Assembly: GCA_028023455.1 (NCBI GenBank)
Contig: JAQFVV010012510.1
Location: 1 to 64,000, forward strand
DNA from: Epiperipatus broadwayi
Lineage: Eukaryota > Onychophora > Udeonychophora > Euonychophora > Peripatidae
Direction: 5' to 3'
DNA length: 64,000 bases
Shown: positions 23,294-35,963 of the stretch, piece by piece
Position numbering within the stretch: the stretch's first letter is position 1
Layout of the letters: each line of letters starts with the position of its first letter
Translations under genes and position numbers: made by a program
Notes under the pieces: model-generated
Told to the model about the DNA's origin: nothing
What the model saw: only the letters and a program-made list of their open reading frames with translations
The model's database searches: none

Positions 23294-24140
23294 AAACCCT
23301 AATTCTTACATGCCTCACTCCCACAAACTTGCAGCCCTCTCTCATTCATGTTTAGGAACCATAACTTGTGCAAATATGAGGCAGATAAAAGAAAAAATCT
23401 TATCAATTATATAACTGATTTAAGAAAAATAGGACACACTTATTCATCCATCAACAGAAAAGTCAACAAATTCTTCTATAAAATAAACCACAACTACAAG
23501 AAAAAAAAACTGAGAATCCTAATCCCATACATTCACTCAACAGCCAAAAGCCTCATTAATAAACTATCAAGTGACTTTGAAGTCACTTTCCGTTCACCTC
23601 CCAACACCAATAGACTGATAAATAACACCAAAGACAGGATCAAACCTGAACTCACCCCTCAAGTTGTGTACAAAATCACCTGCCCCCAAAGAAATTGTAT
23701 GGCAACATATTATGTAGAGACCAAAACTAACATTGCCACCAGAGTAGCTCAACACAGATACCTTTATAACAGAACCAAAACAAAGCTTGAAGGTAATTTG
23801 GTTTTTGTTGTGCACGAAAAAGGCACTGGACACACTTTTCTACTCACCACAGCCAGTGTCATTTGCTCTGAAACAAATGGCACCAAACATAAAGTTAGGG
23901 AAGCTTACTACATCATAAGTGACCCATCAGCAATCAACAGAAGAGAGACCTGCTTTTCCCTATCTCGAAAATGGTCCATGTAAGATCTGCATATAAATTT
24001 GCATAAAATTTGCATTAATATTATAGTTATTAATCGAATACAAGTCACCAAGAATATGAGACTATAAACTGTCCTGAAAGCGCTTGGCAGTAAATTTTAA
24101 TAATTTCACAGAGCATATATATATATATATTAATTTAAAC
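23294..24140 (+). pseudogene. Penelope-like element ORF, linker and GIY-YIG endonuclease (3' half)
   Basis: Continuation of the PLE split by the LINE: the first residues after the duplication (TNPNSYMPHSHK) follow in frame from the RT side. A +1 shift near 23340 moves the frame into 23348-23983, which encodes the linker (LCKYEADKRKNLINYITDLR), then TPQVVYKITCPQRNC, TYYVETKTNIATRVAQHR and SDPSAINRRETC. The YIG glycine is Val in YYVET, so nuclease activity is unlikely. The PLE endonuclease nicks the target to prime reverse transcription by the attached RT. The 3' tail ends at cacagagca followed by (TA)n near 24112-24131, matching the outer ends of the palindrome at 12.5 and 13.9 kb. Confidence 0.85.
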
Positions 24141-25240
24141 AATGACATAAAATGCTGAACGTTTTACAGCCTTGGCAACAGACAATGACTGAAGATGTCA
24201 GGGCAGAGCTTATGTCTATTGTAAGAGTGGGAATTTTGAATTTCCCAACATCTACTGCAAAACTTTTAGTGAAAATTATATATAATAAAATATACTGTTT
24301 TACACGCATTTTAACATATAATACTTATGAAAAAAATTACCAGGGGGTGAATTGGTCAAAAGTCGAAATTCTGTTGTCCTGCTAAATCGAAAGGTTAAGA
24401 AAATAACTGTTATATTAAATGTTAATTATTAAAAATAAGCAGGAAATAAATGTATATGATATATGAAATCATATATATTATATACAATTATGTATTAATA
24501 TCATTTTATAAATTGTTTTATTTTTTCATTTAATTAAATAATCATTTAAAAAATAATAACATTGAAAATATTTTTGACATCTTTAATCTTTTAATTATCT
24601 AGTCTTTGAATTACCAGTGTGTAGGACTAATTTCATCATAACGTTGTGATTTAAGAAATGTACAGATTATCCCAGTGAAATTATTTAATAATAGAATCGA
24701 TTAATTATTATAGATGTGTATTTTCTCTTATTCACAATCACGGTTGCTAGATAATTGCAATTCAGACTTATTTTGGACAATGATGCTATTTTCTATATTG
24801 TGTGGATATATTAGCATATGGAGATCCAACATTATTGTATAAGTATTTGGATGCCACCATGGTCAGAAAGGTCACCCTTTAAAATCCACTTACTTTAAAT
24901 TATAGATTTTATATCTATTGGCCAAAACTAATGATGATCAGCATGGACATCGTAACCATAGCATTGGTGTGTTTATTGTTATGTACATGCCAATGAACCA
25001 TTTGTATAATTTGCATTGTTTTGCATTAGCTGGATAATGAATAACTTCAGGTTTTATAGTATACCACTTTAAAATTGAATCACAAAGACTGACTGTTGTT
25101 TCTATCCATGATTATTGCTGGTAATGTTATGGTTTTAATATATATTGTTTATTTATTTCCAATGTTGATTTTTGCTCTTCCACATTGACTAAGATGATGA
25201 TGATTTTCATTACTCTTCACTATAAATTGATTCAAACTTA
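24141..25240. other. AT-rich sequence, nothing recognised
   Basis: A 77-codon frame at 24152-24385 has no family resemblance I can name. No RNA gene or matched repeat. Confidence 0.5.
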
Positions 25241-25750
25241 TAATTTAAATAAATTTTATGAAAATAATTGTAAAATATATTTTCGTCTTTATCATACTAT
25301 TTCCAACCTTCATATATACTTCAACAACGCTATTTTTTATATCAAAATTTTATTTTTACAGTTTCAACTATCTTGCAGTCATCATCAGAGTTACAATATC
25401 CAAATATCATTTGTCTAAATCGCATGTTTTTATTAAATTAGTAATAATAGAAAAATTGCAACCTTTCAATTATTACTAATATCCAAATATATAATCATAC
25501 AATTAGTATATTTTATACACATATTTATATTCATAATGTATGTTTGATTATATAAATGTGTATAAATACATATATAAAATATATTAATTGTATGATTATA
25601 TATTTGACTATTGTAGCTCTGATGATGACTGCAGGACAGTTGAAACTATAAGAATAAAGTTTTGATATAAAAACCAATATTGCTGAATTGTATAAAAAAG
25701 TTGGAAATGGTATGATGTGAAAATATATTATCTGAAAGTATGCCATAATG
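25241..25750. repeat. Family D fold-back repeat
   Basis: Left arm about 25255-25410 and right arm about 25595-25745 are inverted copies. The right arm on the plus strand has CTCTGATGATGACTGCAG, then gacagttgaaactataa and taaagttttgatataaaaa; the left arm has the inverse with a few changes. The CTGATGA ... ACTG-loop-CAGT ... GAAAC pattern echoes the hammerhead upper core, but no matching stem I or GTC was found. The short frames on both strands are by-products. Confidence 0.7.
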
Positions 25751-27546
25751 TATATATAAAAAAATAATTGTTTTTCATTATTTCTTTAAAATGTATTTCT
25801 TATCTTATATATAATAATAATTTGATTGATAAGTGACGAATAAAATACGGGGAGGGAGGCTATAAAAAAATAAACGCATAAAAAACGTACAAATTGAAAT
25901 CATATGAGTGCGAATATTTGTATGTGTGTGCGTGAAAGTATTATTCCTAAAAGAAAAAAAAAATTTAAATTTTAAAATCTCTACCTTTACTATTTCCCTC
26001 TCACATTTATTTTTTGGAAAGCTGTTACTAACTGGCAATTGGAAAAGTAAATATTTCATAAAAATCTTTTATATTATTCTTTATAAAATCTATGCAAATT
26101 TTTAAAATGACATCCATCCATCATGTTCTTTCATCTATGTATTCTGCCTTTCCCTACAGCTTCCTTAGTTGCCGTTACTTTTTTCCTGAATTTGAATGAG
26201 ACTTTTGAAATTTTAAATGCAGGAATAACTCATACATAATTCACTCTAATAGTTAAATCTTTGCATATCGGGTTTTATTTTAGCCCTACATTTTAAAATG
26301 CATTGCGTCATTAATTGATGGCTCAAAAATTAGCTTTAACTACTTTAATATCATTTTTACAAAACTGTATATTTTTAAACATTAGTTTAATTGGTATAGA
26401 TAAATTGATGCATGTTTGTGGTGTGTGCATGTGCTCGTATGTTGTTGGGTTTTTTTTTTTTTTTTTTGCAAAAGAGGATGCCATTTAAAGCGAAATGGAT
26501 TATGAAGTGATACATTTCATCATCGTTAGTGGAAGTTTGTTGCTATTTGCCACTTTTATAATGAATTTTATTTAATATTCCACATTTAAAGATGGAGCAT
26601 AAAATATTATTTTTATGTATTCCAATACGTTGCATTTTTAATGGTATAAACTAGAATCCGTGTGTGTGTGTATATATATATACTACTCACATTATTCACA
26701 AGAGTAGTAAACTGCTCAAATCTTCAACATCCAAAAATTGTAAAGTTTAGTAACAAATGTATTCTTTCCGACTGTTTCTTTATGAAACGCTTTTAAAAGA
26801 GCGTTCGCCACACTGTGAGGTAATGAAAAAAAAATTTTTGCCTTTTTCCCCCTAAAATTTAGAACAGAGTGGAATATACCAGAAATAAAAGAATAGTAGG
26901 GGTGAATAAGGAACCTAGAGCTAAAGACAATATTTTGTAAAAAAAAAAATTAGGACTAATATTCAAATCTAAAACAAAATAAATACTCGCGTATTATAAT
27001 AAATTTAAAACTGTATAAGTATAGCCTACAAGTCTTAACATTGGTATTTAAAAAACAACTAGGGAAGAAAAACGGTGGAAATATGAAAAAATCATTGGAT
27101 AATTGACCAAATTTAAAAAATTTTTGACTTCTAATATTTTTGTACATTTTAGCAATATTTGTTTATTGTAAAAAATGATCTAACATTTTTAAATATATAT
27201 ATACATTTTTTTAATAAAAAGCAAAAATTAAGAAAGTATATTTTTTAAATGTGCACAACTACTGTTATATAATTTTGTTCTTAAACGTTACAATTTTATT
27301 ATATTGTACGATTCTCCATGGCTTAGAAATATACATACTAAGTTTTGAGTGAAATTTTTGAAGCAAAATAATGATATATTAAGTAAAACTAGAATTTCTA
27401 AACAATTTAAAATATATTGTTTCAATTTTGAAGCTTTAGGTCATTTGGAGGCTATTTATACCCATACAACTAAGTGAATTCTGGAAGGATAAAATATAAA
27501 ATGACATGCAAAACTAAAAGAAAAGTCTAGAAGTTTCTGAACTAAG
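25751..27546. other. AT-rich sequence with simple repeats
   Basis: Contains a poly-T run near 26451-26467, a GT/TA run near 26660-26681, and no gene that I can support. The small frames have no family resemblance. Confidence 0.55.
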
Positions 27547-27872
27547 AATATTGTGTCAAAACAGGCAAAACTCACTATGCATATTGCCACACACAGCAAA
27601 CTAAAGTAATCAATGGATGCCAGAAGGCTTGTACATAAAATCCCCATCTAGTGCCTACTCATCCAACATCCCCAGATTAGTCTGGGGATGTTGGATGTTT
27701 GATGAGTAGGCACTAGATGGGGATTTTATGCACAGGCCTTCTGGCATCCATTGATTACTGTAGCTTGCTATGTGTGGCAATATGTATAGTGAGTTTTGCC
27801 TGTTTTAAAACAGTTATAAGCAGGCATAGGAAGTGGTGGTCATGTGATGTTTATTGATAATATTGTGTCAAA
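27547..27872 (-). mobile_element. Family B palindromic retroposon, copy 2
   Basis: Element 27561-27858 (298 bp) with a perfect 14-bp duplication AATATTGTGTCAAA (27547-27560 and 27859-27872). Orientation is opposite to copy 1: the family head (tcatgtgatg inverse) is at the right end. The arms meet directly at 'ccccagattag/tctgggg' near 27670-27690, so the hammerhead core has been deleted at the palindrome centre. The long inverted arms are otherwise nearly identical. Confidence 0.9.
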
Positions 27873-28487
27873 TTAGATGCTAGAATCACCTTCAAAATAA
27901 AACAGAACTAAAAGATGTTGGTTAATAAAAATCCAAAGTCTAAACAAACAATAACAAAAGAAGATAAAATAATATTAAATATCCTCTGCATAGCAAAATT
28001 CTCTCCAAAACTGCATATAAAAGTATAACGATAAAAAAGTCATTAGGCAGTAGGCTTTTTATATATTTGGACATTTAAGTACTTTTTTATCCTTGTTTTA
28101 CAATTGAGAATAGATAGATTACCCATTTTCTAATTAATGTTGAGGGTTTAACTAAAAACAATTAAAGAAAAATCTTAAGCTTGATTGGAAATAAATAAAA
28201 ACTGCATTGATTTTACTAGATTTTAATCGTAAATAGTGAGGATGGTATACTGTAAGGTCCATTGGTACTTATAATAATTTTTATGTAGACACATAAAAAG
28301 GCTTCAGTATATTTATAAAAAAATATAACAAATTTACAAGCTAATTTTACAATGTCAATATTATTTTTAATATGAAATATGTCTTGTATAATCTTTTTCA
28401 TAAGGTTTATCACCTGATCCACACCTGATTTCTGTTATAAAATGTTTAATTTTTATATCCACTTTTTATCTTTAAATCTGTCATCTA
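27873..28487. other. AT-rich sequence, nothing recognised
   Basis: No gene or matched repeat. Confidence 0.6.
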
Positions 28488-28860
28488 TATATAAACATTA
28501 ATAACATTGTTATATCTTTTCAAAATAATCACAAATTCTTGTACTTTTTAAGCAAAAATATTTATTATAATAACAGTTTCGATTGTTCCTCACAGTCGTC
28601 TTCAGATCTCATTCTATGCTTCTACTTCTCCCTTTCCATCATTTTGTTTTATGGTGGAAAGGGAGAAGTAGAGGCATAGAATGAGATCTGAAGAAGATTA
28701 TGAGGAACAATCAAAACTGTTATACAATAAATATTTTTGCTTAAAATGTGCAAGAAGTTGTGATTATTTTGAAAAGATATATTGTTGCATATGAAGAAAC
28801 AAAATTAAAGAAGAGGAAGATGGAAGAAGTGTTTACAAAATTATATAAACATTGTTATAT
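28488..28860. repeat. Family G near-perfect hairpin repeat
   Basis: An element of roughly 330-340 bp in which the left part (about 28515-28638) is the inverse of the right part (about 28648-28785), with only about ten bases between arms (near attttgttttatgg). The flanks show a probable duplication, TATATAAACATT then GTTATAT (28842-28860 on the right; the left copy at 28488-28514 carries an extra 9 bp). The arm includes gatctgaaga, then gaggaacaatc and gaaactgtta, another form of CTGAWGA-hairpin-GAAAC. A transcript would fold into one long duplex. Confidence 0.75.
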
Positions 28861-28868
28861 ATATATAT

Positions 28869-30978
28869 TGTAATGATATATAAATATGCCGTTACATTAA
28901 TTTAAAATAAAAATTTTAAATTCGCAAATAAAAATAAGTTCAGAAATAAAAGCTAAAAAAATTAAAAAGTTGTTAAACATGTATACATATATATATATTC
29001 GCACAGATGCAAAACTTTAAAAATTATTTCTTTTTTTTTAATAAATAAAAAAAAAAAGTGTTTGAACGGTTTTTTATATATATATATAAAAAAGTACAAG
29101 ATGTAAAGATAAAATATTTTTGTAAAAAGATTTATATATTTTGTAAATGGAAATGATTGTTTATGAATTATCGAAAAGCAAACTAGCCCTTGGGGCTCTT
29201 ATATAATTAAAAAGTCAGAGAAAAGATATAGATAAGAGAATGAAAAGAATTAGCTTGTCCAATATAGAAGCAGCAATAAAGGCCCGGACCATAACGAAAA
29301 AATGAAACAGTGGCATCTATTGTTCATTGAATCCAGAGGATCATTATAAAAGGAAAACAATTCAAATTAAAAACAGTTCCAGACAGTTACAGCTTGATTG
29401 TTTTTGAGAGGTGTGATAGGACTCACATATCACCCTCTCTCTCTTTATTTAAAAATGAAATGACTGAAATACCAGGAATGAACCAGCTAAGGCCTCCTTC
29501 AGGAACAACAGACCAGACTTTTCTACTGTAAGATATAAACGGAAAATTTTTTACTAAATGTAATTAAGAACTTTAAAGATTTAACAAGCTAAACATAATT
29601 GTTTTTTTTAATGAACTTTAATCTGACTTTCCAAATTAATAATTAATGTTTAAATTTTATATATTTAAGTTTGCTAAAAAAAATCATTTCCATTTTCATT
29701 TTATTATTATTATTTTTTTAATATTGTATAAATTACTAAATGCATTAAATTTAAGTTGGGCATAGATGCTTGCATGGATTCGTTCACGTTTAATAATGTT
29801 TTTGTTTTCATATTTGATTAAAATATATAGACATTCGGTAAATAATGATATCTTATGTTGAATATCTAAAATGTATTTATTCGGATGTCTTTTTAGTTAT
29901 TGGTGTTAATGCGGCATCTTATGATGAATGCCATTGGGTTTCTTATGAATTCCCTCTGCAGTTACATCAATGACTTTATATTTTGATCATTTACGTTTAT
30001 TTTGAAATGTTTTTGAGTGTGTAATCTATGTAATCGATCTATGCTCAACATTAAAAAACAAACTTATATAAAATCCATCTGTGCGAATTAATATAAATGT
30101 TAAATTTAAGTTGGGCGTGAATGGCTATATAGATTTGTAAAGTTATATTAGGGGAGGGTAATCTTAGGTTATTTGTTTTGTAGTTGAATTAGGTCAATGG
30201 ATTGGATATATTGGTATAATTAGTAGATGTAATATGAGATTTGCTATGGGCAGAATCGCTTTATATGCCACACACACCCTGTTTGCCTGTGGAATGTGAT
30301 CGTAAGTTGGCAAAAATGACCGCAGTCCCTTTCTATGGATTTTTTTTTTTATATTGCTCTTCTCATCAGATAGATGTAATATTCCTATCTGGATGAGAGT
30401 CAATTTCTTCTCTTAACCTATTTTGTGCTGCTGTGTTTGTGTTACATTGAATACATCAATGTATCAGATGGATTGATGCCGGTTTGACTGCAAACTTTTG
30501 GCCTAAGGTTAAATAATGGATAGAATATTTTCTTTTCAAATGCAGATCTATGTAGTTTATTCATACTCGACAATCTTAAAATAAATATAAAATTCATCTG
30601 TGTGGATGATTTAAAATCTTAAAATGATAATTTAAATTAGAAGTGAATATTAAACATCTAAAATAATAATGTTATTCCTCAAAGTTTAAAATGATTCAAA
30701 ATTATATATGTGCGTAAATAAATATTTGTGTGTTAATTACTGGCAGTGGCTTTTATTTTTTATATTTAACTACAAATTAAACAAGTTATATATTATTATT
30801 TCTGCATCTCCACTGAGCTAGTGACAATGCGCTAACGATCTAAATATTTAAATAAAATGAAATCTTAACAACGCATATCTGCCTACTTTATAATTTTTCT
30901 AGGTTCAAATGCCTAGATGGCGCCATTGTAGTGCAGATATAGCAAGACTCTTATTGCACTTTCTTTTGGATCGTTATA
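28869..30978 (+). mobile_element. LTR-like block 6
   Basis: A 2.1-kb block starting TGTAATGATAT after (TA)n and ending GATCGTTATA before (TA)n; the expected terminal CA would be TA by one mutation. TATAAAAGG (29345-29353) is followed 29 nt later by a CAGTT initiator-like sequence (29374). No coding frame. The lower confidence reflects the mutated end. Confidence 0.4.
29345..29378 (+). promoter_or_regulatory. TATA box plus initiator-like site in block 6
   Basis: TATAAAAGG and CAGTT about 29 nt apart on the plus strand, the same spacing as in blocks 2, 4 and 5. Confidence 0.4.
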
Positions 30979-31044
30979 ATATATATATACAACAATCAAT
31001 AAATCCATTCTCAGAATATTAACAAACAATTATGGCAATATCAA
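30979..31044. other. Short spacer
   Basis: (TA)n and ordinary AT-rich sequence between block 6 and the family C cluster. Confidence 0.5.
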
Positions 31045-31440
31045 AGTTATATATAAGGGATTTGAACTCAGACTTTCACATGAATCTCAACTCTCTGTGC
31101 CATTTCATATTGCTGACCCACCTGATCATACACATATTGAAAATATAAATAATCACCAATATATGTACTTCATGCTAAACCAGCAATAATCAGTTGGTCC
31201 AGATTATTATCTCCACACATATATACAATCAGTGCTCAGCTTTATGTTAAGATAGTCAATCTTTATACTTTAATGAACAGGCTTCAAACTACTCCAACCC
31301 ACAACTCTTCAGCCATCCATTTCATTGAAAATTTGATGGAATATTCAAAGCCCATGTTAGTGCCAAAGCTGTCATCCTACCCATGTTGACCATTTAGTTA
31401 TTCTGACCCCTCATGTACTGGAGAATAATCCATTTACATA
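31045..31440 (-). repeat. Family C SINE-like repeat, copy 1
   Basis: Minus-oriented copy. On the minus strand its end reads gagttcaaatccc followed by ttatatat, resembling a Pol III B box, preceded by a degenerate A-box-like 'gggtcagcaatatgaaatgg' stretch. The body contains gctgagcactgattgtatat and tgtgtggagataat. Related copies lie at 31.5-32.0, 38.1, 40.6-41.2, 49.5 and 51.1 kb. Confidence 0.65.
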
Positions 31441-31534
31441 CATATGTGAGAGATGGGCAGATCTTTAATGCACTATGTTTTAATATGTAAATTAATACAC
31501 TGTACAAGCTTACACAAACCTGCACATATATAAT

Positions 31535-31985
31535 GTAATATATAAGGGATTTTAACTCAGACTTTCACATGACCTTAAACTCTCCATGCCATCTCATATT
31601 GATGACCCACCTGATCATACACATGTTGAATAAATAAATAATCACCATATATGTATTTCATGCTAAATTTGCAATCATCAGTTGGTCCAGATTGTGTTGT
31701 AGTAGTTTAAAGCCTGTCCATTAAAGTATAAAGATTGGCTATTTTAATAAAAAGCTGAGCACTGATTGTATATATGTGTGGAGATAGTAATCTGGACCAA
31801 CTGATGATTGCTGGTTTAGCATGAAATACATCTAGTGGTGATTATTTATCTTTTCAACATGTGTATGATCAGGTGGGTCAGCAATATGAGAGGGCATGGA
31901 GAGTTGAGGGTTGTGTAAGTCTGAGTTCGAACCCCTTATATATTACATTATACATGTGCAGGTATATGTAAGCTTGTACAGTTTA
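31535..31985. repeat. Family C fold-back copy
   Basis: Left half (about 31535-31692) is minus-oriented and right half (about 31693-31985) plus-oriented, giving a palindrome centred near 31692. The right half ends with gagttcgaacccc (B-box-like), then ttatata. Confidence 0.7.
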
Positions 31986-33509
31986 TTAATTTAAATATAA
32001 TAGTTGTAAAGTGTAATGAATCTTGTGAAATAATTTAATTTCTTTTATTGTATTTCAAATTAAAATTTCATGAATAATGTTAGGTGTAGATTTATATATG
32101 TAATTGAAAGGGAAGTAGCTGTACACCCCTTTCAGCTATATAAACATCAATAACTACTGTTTTCTATAAGATCTAACTAGAAAATAAGCCATAACATGAT
32201 TTTCTTAGGATGCTGGTAATATAATCCCTATCCCAAATATAAGACCTACTTATGAGTGTCAACAAGATGGACAGATTTCATTCATCTATTAAAACATCCA
32301 TACATATTGAATTATACAAGGGGATGGCAAAAGTAATTGGAATTTTGTAATGAAAATGGTATAGCTATTTTTACATGTTGCAAATTGAATCTCTTTCAGA
32401 GTAAAATCGATTTAACGCAACACACTGGTCTAAACATGTTTTTCACTTTTCAAAGTAGTTTGGAAACAGTTGCAAAGTGATGCCTTTTAATGCCTCCATT
32501 GTTTTTACTTCCCCACTTTCAAGTCCACAAAAAAAATTGAGATATTTATTTTATATTAGAGATTAAAAAAGAAATTGTGCAGAGCAAGATTGAGCACATG
32601 TGGTGGATGGATAAGTTGAGTCATGCTAAATTTAATTACAAATTGTTTTACACTAAATAAAATACACACTTCTCACTCTACCACAAAACAGGATGTTTAC
32701 ATTCTACCATATCACACAAATGTTTCAGAATTTGTAGATTTTAAATGCTTGATTATTACAATAAATTCTGAATGAACAAAGCCATTTGCAGTTCAAAAGA
32801 AAATCAGCAGCATCTTAAAATTTAACTACACTTGCGAAGCTTTTTTGGAATGTACTGAATTTAATACTTATATTAAGTCACTCGTAAACTTGAGTTTTTT
32901 CAGAGCAATTGGCATGTAAAGTGTTTTGAGATGTATAATTGTTTTTGTCTGCCATTTCCCTTTAAAAAAACAGAATTTCACATAATTTCACATTTTAAGG
33001 CATCATAAAGACTCTGAAAGCACTAAGTCTAAAAATTAGAATACACCTGGGTCTCGTTTTATGTGGTAAATAGGTTCCACAGAAAACCCACATTAAAAAA
33101 ATTGCACAAAAATAGATTGAACTTACCTTGAAAAATGGGGGATAGGTTCTGTATTTTTCAGAATTCACATAAAAGCAAAGCAACAAGAAAAAATTACTTT
33201 AAAATTCACATTAAAAAAATAAGCAAATAAAGTATGACTAATAAAAAATTTCAAATATTTAAAAAACATAATACAAGACAAACTTTTTTTTACTTTTTTT
33301 ATTAACTACAGTACTGCTAGCATTCGTTTGTAAACTGGTAAGAAATCAGATTCGATGTGATGTGTGATGTGATGTATTGTGGCTTCTCCTTAAATGAAAT
33401 CCAAAATCTCTCAGCAATTATGCCAGAGAAACCTGTTAGGCACTTTATTTTTATTCGTGATGTGATGTATAACTAGCACCATTTTCAGTCTTGTGCTGTG
33501 TTAATGGTT
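31986..33509. other. AT-rich sequence, nothing recognised
   Basis: About 1.5 kb with no gene. Near 33340-33380 there is a short gatgtgatgt-type repeat. The frame at 32995-33186 is unconvincing. Confidence 0.5.
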
Positions 33510-33890
33510 TTCTGTTTCTATATTAAAAAAATGAGATCGTAATCAAAACAAAAAGATTATACATTATCATTAGAAAGATTATTTCAGTTTATAAAATCTT
33601 GGTTTTTTATTTTAAAAATCTAAAAGATTATTTATTTCTGTTATATATAACAAAATACGTTTTAAAAGTTTAAATTTTTTGAATATTTATTGCGATATTT
33701 TTATATGTAAGTATAAATCTATTATTATTATTTACTCATTGGTATAAATAGGTTATTTACATTCAGGACATATTCACGTTAGCTGCTAATATAACACTAT
33801 ATTTTTTAAATAAAAAAAAGTATTTCAAGTCAAAATAAGTTATTAATAAGTTAAATTTCTTGATATCTAATAAATATAGTGAAATATGAA
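33510..33890 (+). repeat. Dispersed repeat H, copy 2
   Basis: Direct diverged copy of 11975-12385. Ends are not defined by terminal repeats or a duplication, so the type of element is unknown. Confidence 0.6.
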
Positions 33891-34312
33891 AGATATTAAG
33901 AAGAAACATGAATCGCATAACTTCAAAATCGCATTAAAATAATCCACAAAAGCCTACAAATTATTACATAAAAAAGTTTCACTGCAATGCATCAGCATAT
34001 TGTTAATTATAAAGAGATGGTAAATAAATATAAATATAGATTTTTGTACATGAATGAATAAGACATTCCCTGAAAATAAGACCTAAGGAGCAAAAATTAG
34101 TGTAAGATCCAGCATTTTCAGGAAAAAATGGTAAGAAAAAATCGATTAATACCAACTTAGCTTTTAGCTCTGTTGTTATATAAGCTTAGTTATTTGATGT
34201 AGTTTTAAACTGCAGAGTAAATTTTGTCTATTATATTAATTTATGTGCAGACTAAATAATATGAAATCACCATTATATATATGTGTATGTATGTATATAT
34301 ATATATATATAT
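33891..34312. other. AT-rich sequence ending in a (TA)n tract
   Basis: No gene. The (TA)n/TG tract at 34276-34312 is the left flank of LTR-like block 2. Confidence 0.6.
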
Positions 34313-35930
34313 TGATACAGTCAGCTTTTACAACCCAACTGTTTCACCTACTATATTTTATAGTAGTATTCTTTTATGTGTAATAACCACCATATTTCGT
34401 ATATCATGCTAATATTATTATAAAAACCTGCCTAAATTTAAACCTAAAATAATGCTAATAAGGTATGTGTGTATATATGTCTACATATAGAGAGATTTAC
34501 AATTGTATAGGTATAAATCTCTAAGATACGCACATATTTATTTCTAATAATAATAATTAAATAAAAAACGAGTTGTATGTGTAACTTAAGTCTACATATA
34601 TGCTAGAAGAATAATGTTAACAGAATTTAAAACATTCAGATTTCTTTATTTTAAAATGTTTATTAAATTAGTAATATTTGAAATTATATATTTCTGCCTA
34701 TATCACTAAATTAAATGGTCAAGTTACATATATAACAAAATGTTTTTTCCCAAATGTTAGATTTGTTTTTCTAGTCAAAGTAATGCCAGAAAAATTAGTT
34801 CTTTCTGATATAAAATTGAGCCAGTTTGTATTTAGTGTTAAAATTGGATTTAAATTAAAAAGATTACATAAATTACTGCATGTCATGGAAGTTAAATTGA
34901 CCAAATTAAAAGTTAGACACAGCAGGCTTCCACGATTACTGGCAATAAGCAAGTAAGCTAAGAAAACAGGTCTAAAAATAATATAATGAAGGAGAGAGAG
35001 GTGTATTGGTATATAAGTGGTAGCAGCCATCTTTAAGAAACTTGGACACTATGATAATTTAATAAAGTAGAATAGCATTGATGATGATTATGTCAGGGTA
35101 AAGGCTTAAAATCTTGCCTTCCACCACCGATAAGAAGCTACCTGATGTGGAGAAAGATGAATTAACCACTGTCACAACTTAAAAAGGTCCATGATGAAGA
35201 AATAACTTGCCAGTACAGAGAAAGGAAAAGAACATGGTAAATACTCCTTCAGTTCTAAAGCTTTTAACTAAACTCAACTCTAAAAATGCTAGCTTAAAAT
35301 ATTTTAATGGCCATAATAATAATGTAAACTAAACTTCTAAATGTCAATTTTATTTTTGGTTTCGATCTTAAAATCTTGCCTGATTTAATATTTAATGATT
35401 TCATAATTGAACTGATTTACTGATTTTATATTTAATGATTTCCTATTTAAGTTGATGTTATATTTAAACTGATTTTATAATTTCATAACTGATTTCTGAT
35501 TTCCTATTTAAACTGACTTAATGGTTTTATAATTAAAGTGATATAAACTGATTTCACATTTAAAATAATTTATAAACTGATTTAATATCTGATAATTAAT
35601 TTAACAATTTAATATTGGGTAAATACCGATATAACTGTTCTATGATGTTATCTGAGTTATTATTTACATAAATAACACCTTTCATTTATTGATATGTTTT
35701 CTTTATTGGTTTACTTGATAGATGTATATATGATTGATTTAGTTAAGTTGTAATTTTATTATAAGTAATTAAATGCTATTTAATTTTCACTTGCTAAAAT
35801 CAAGGTTTTAAATGTTTTAATATAACTTTAGTCATGTATAATACAAATGACCTGTTTTAAAATAATTATTAAAATTTCTAAGTTATTTTATCTATCTTAA
35901 GTTAATAATAATATTTGCCATCATTATTCT

Positions 35931-35963
35931 TATAAACTTATAATTATCGAAACTGAGTCAGTC
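35931..35963 (+). promoter_or_regulatory. TATA box plus initiator-like site in block 2
   Basis: TATAAA at 35931 and TCAGTC at 35958, matching the arrangement in blocks 4, 5 and 6. Confidence 0.4.

Noticed and set aside
24151-24385. 77-codon frame after the PLE as part of the PLE
   Set aside because: It begins beyond the PLE 3' terminus and matches no PLE region.
34678-35030. Overlapping 92- and 103-codon frames as genes
   Set aside because: Opposite-strand shadows of each other within the LTR-like block, no recognisable domain.
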